Shown: in pieces, positions 63,939 through 64,000 of the stretch
Layout of the letters: the number at the start of each line of letters is the position of its first letter
Numbering within the stretch: the stretch's first letter is position 1
Assembly (NCBI RefSeq): GCF_017562075.2
Contig: NW_024427710.1
Span: 1-64,000 of the forward strand
Origin: Anopheles merus
Taxonomy: Eukaryota; Arthropoda; Insecta; Diptera; Culicidae
DNA: 64,000 nt
Reading direction: 5' to 3'
The notes under the pieces: generated by a model
Seen by the model: the letters and a program-made list of their open reading frames with translations, nothing else
Database searches by the model: none
What the model was told of the DNA's origin: nothing
Made by a program: the position numbers and the translations under genes

Positions 63939-64000
63939 TGGGATTTGACAGACAACGTCGGACGTGCGATTTCGTCGTCCGACGTTATCTGTCAAATCCC
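63939..64000. repeat. hairpin at the window edge
   Basis: GGGATTTGACAGACAACGTC (from 63940) and its inverted match GACGTTATCTGTCAAATCCC (to 64000) enclose a short loop. Possibly part of a MITE that continues outside. Confidence 0.6.

Overview
This is a eukaryotic window, about 90% transposable elements (TEs) and their remains. It suggests a mosquito, most likely Anopheles. The evidence is a ~200 bp tRNA-derived SINE with a (GAA)n tail present in many copies (resembling Anopheles SINE200), mag-like Ty3/gypsy, copia, BEL/Pao, RTE and CR1/Jockey-type elements of insect style, and one host gene with an insect-style C2H2 zinc-finger exon. The species is an inference; nothing in the window proves it.

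Layout, left to right. 1-5170: a minus-strand Ty3/gypsy element (Gyp-1) with identical 247 bp LTRs, inserted into the integrase of an older relative (Gyp-2: 5171-6551 and 11655-14083). Gyp-2 is also split by a copia element (Copia-1, 6552-11649, TSD CATAT). Copia-1 itself carries a solo LTR (7897-8135), a SINE (10048-10250) and a 5'-truncated RTE LINE (10652-11554), all with target-site duplications. 14821-16530: a longer copy of the same RTE LINE. 17170-21140: a second SINE type, three inverted-repeat elements and decayed fragments. 21500-25230: a Ty3/gypsy element of another lineage (Gyp-3), minus strand. 25722-29918: a PIF/Harbinger DNA transposon with a four-exon DDE transposase and, convergent to it, a Myb/SANT-like gene; the splice sites are readable but stop codons are present. 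30187-32602: pogo-like ends interrupted by a CR1/Jockey-like LINE that holds a SINE. 32604-37926: the 3' end of a fourth gypsy whose LTR was entered by a nearly intact copia element (Copia-2, 33510-37794). 38238-41410: two more CR1/Jockey-like LINE pieces.

42014-49052 is the best-resolved nest. A non-autonomous hAT element (8 bp TSD GTTCACAT) holds a Tc1/mariner-type MITE (TA). That MITE holds a BEL/Pao element (TSD GCCTC, identical 224 bp LTRs, RT and integrase core deleted), and a second copy of the same MITE sits in the BEL LTR. 49818-50143 is a long TA/TG microsatellite. 50150-55200 is AT-rich and nearly TE-free.

The only convincing host gene is on the minus strand. Its terminal exon (57452-56946) carries a serine run and two C-terminal C2H2 fingers with Hunchback/Ikaros-like spacing, and it joins in phase to an upstream exon (58517-58386). 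The intron between them contains a ~130 bp-armed foldback hairpin. Further right, probably still in the gene's upstream introns, lie an old RTE-like LINE (58915-61375), a MITE and a SINE.

I do not see a new defence, metabolic or signalling system. The notable points are the nesting order, the apparently young but defective LTR elements, the intronic hairpin and several unclassified repeat families.
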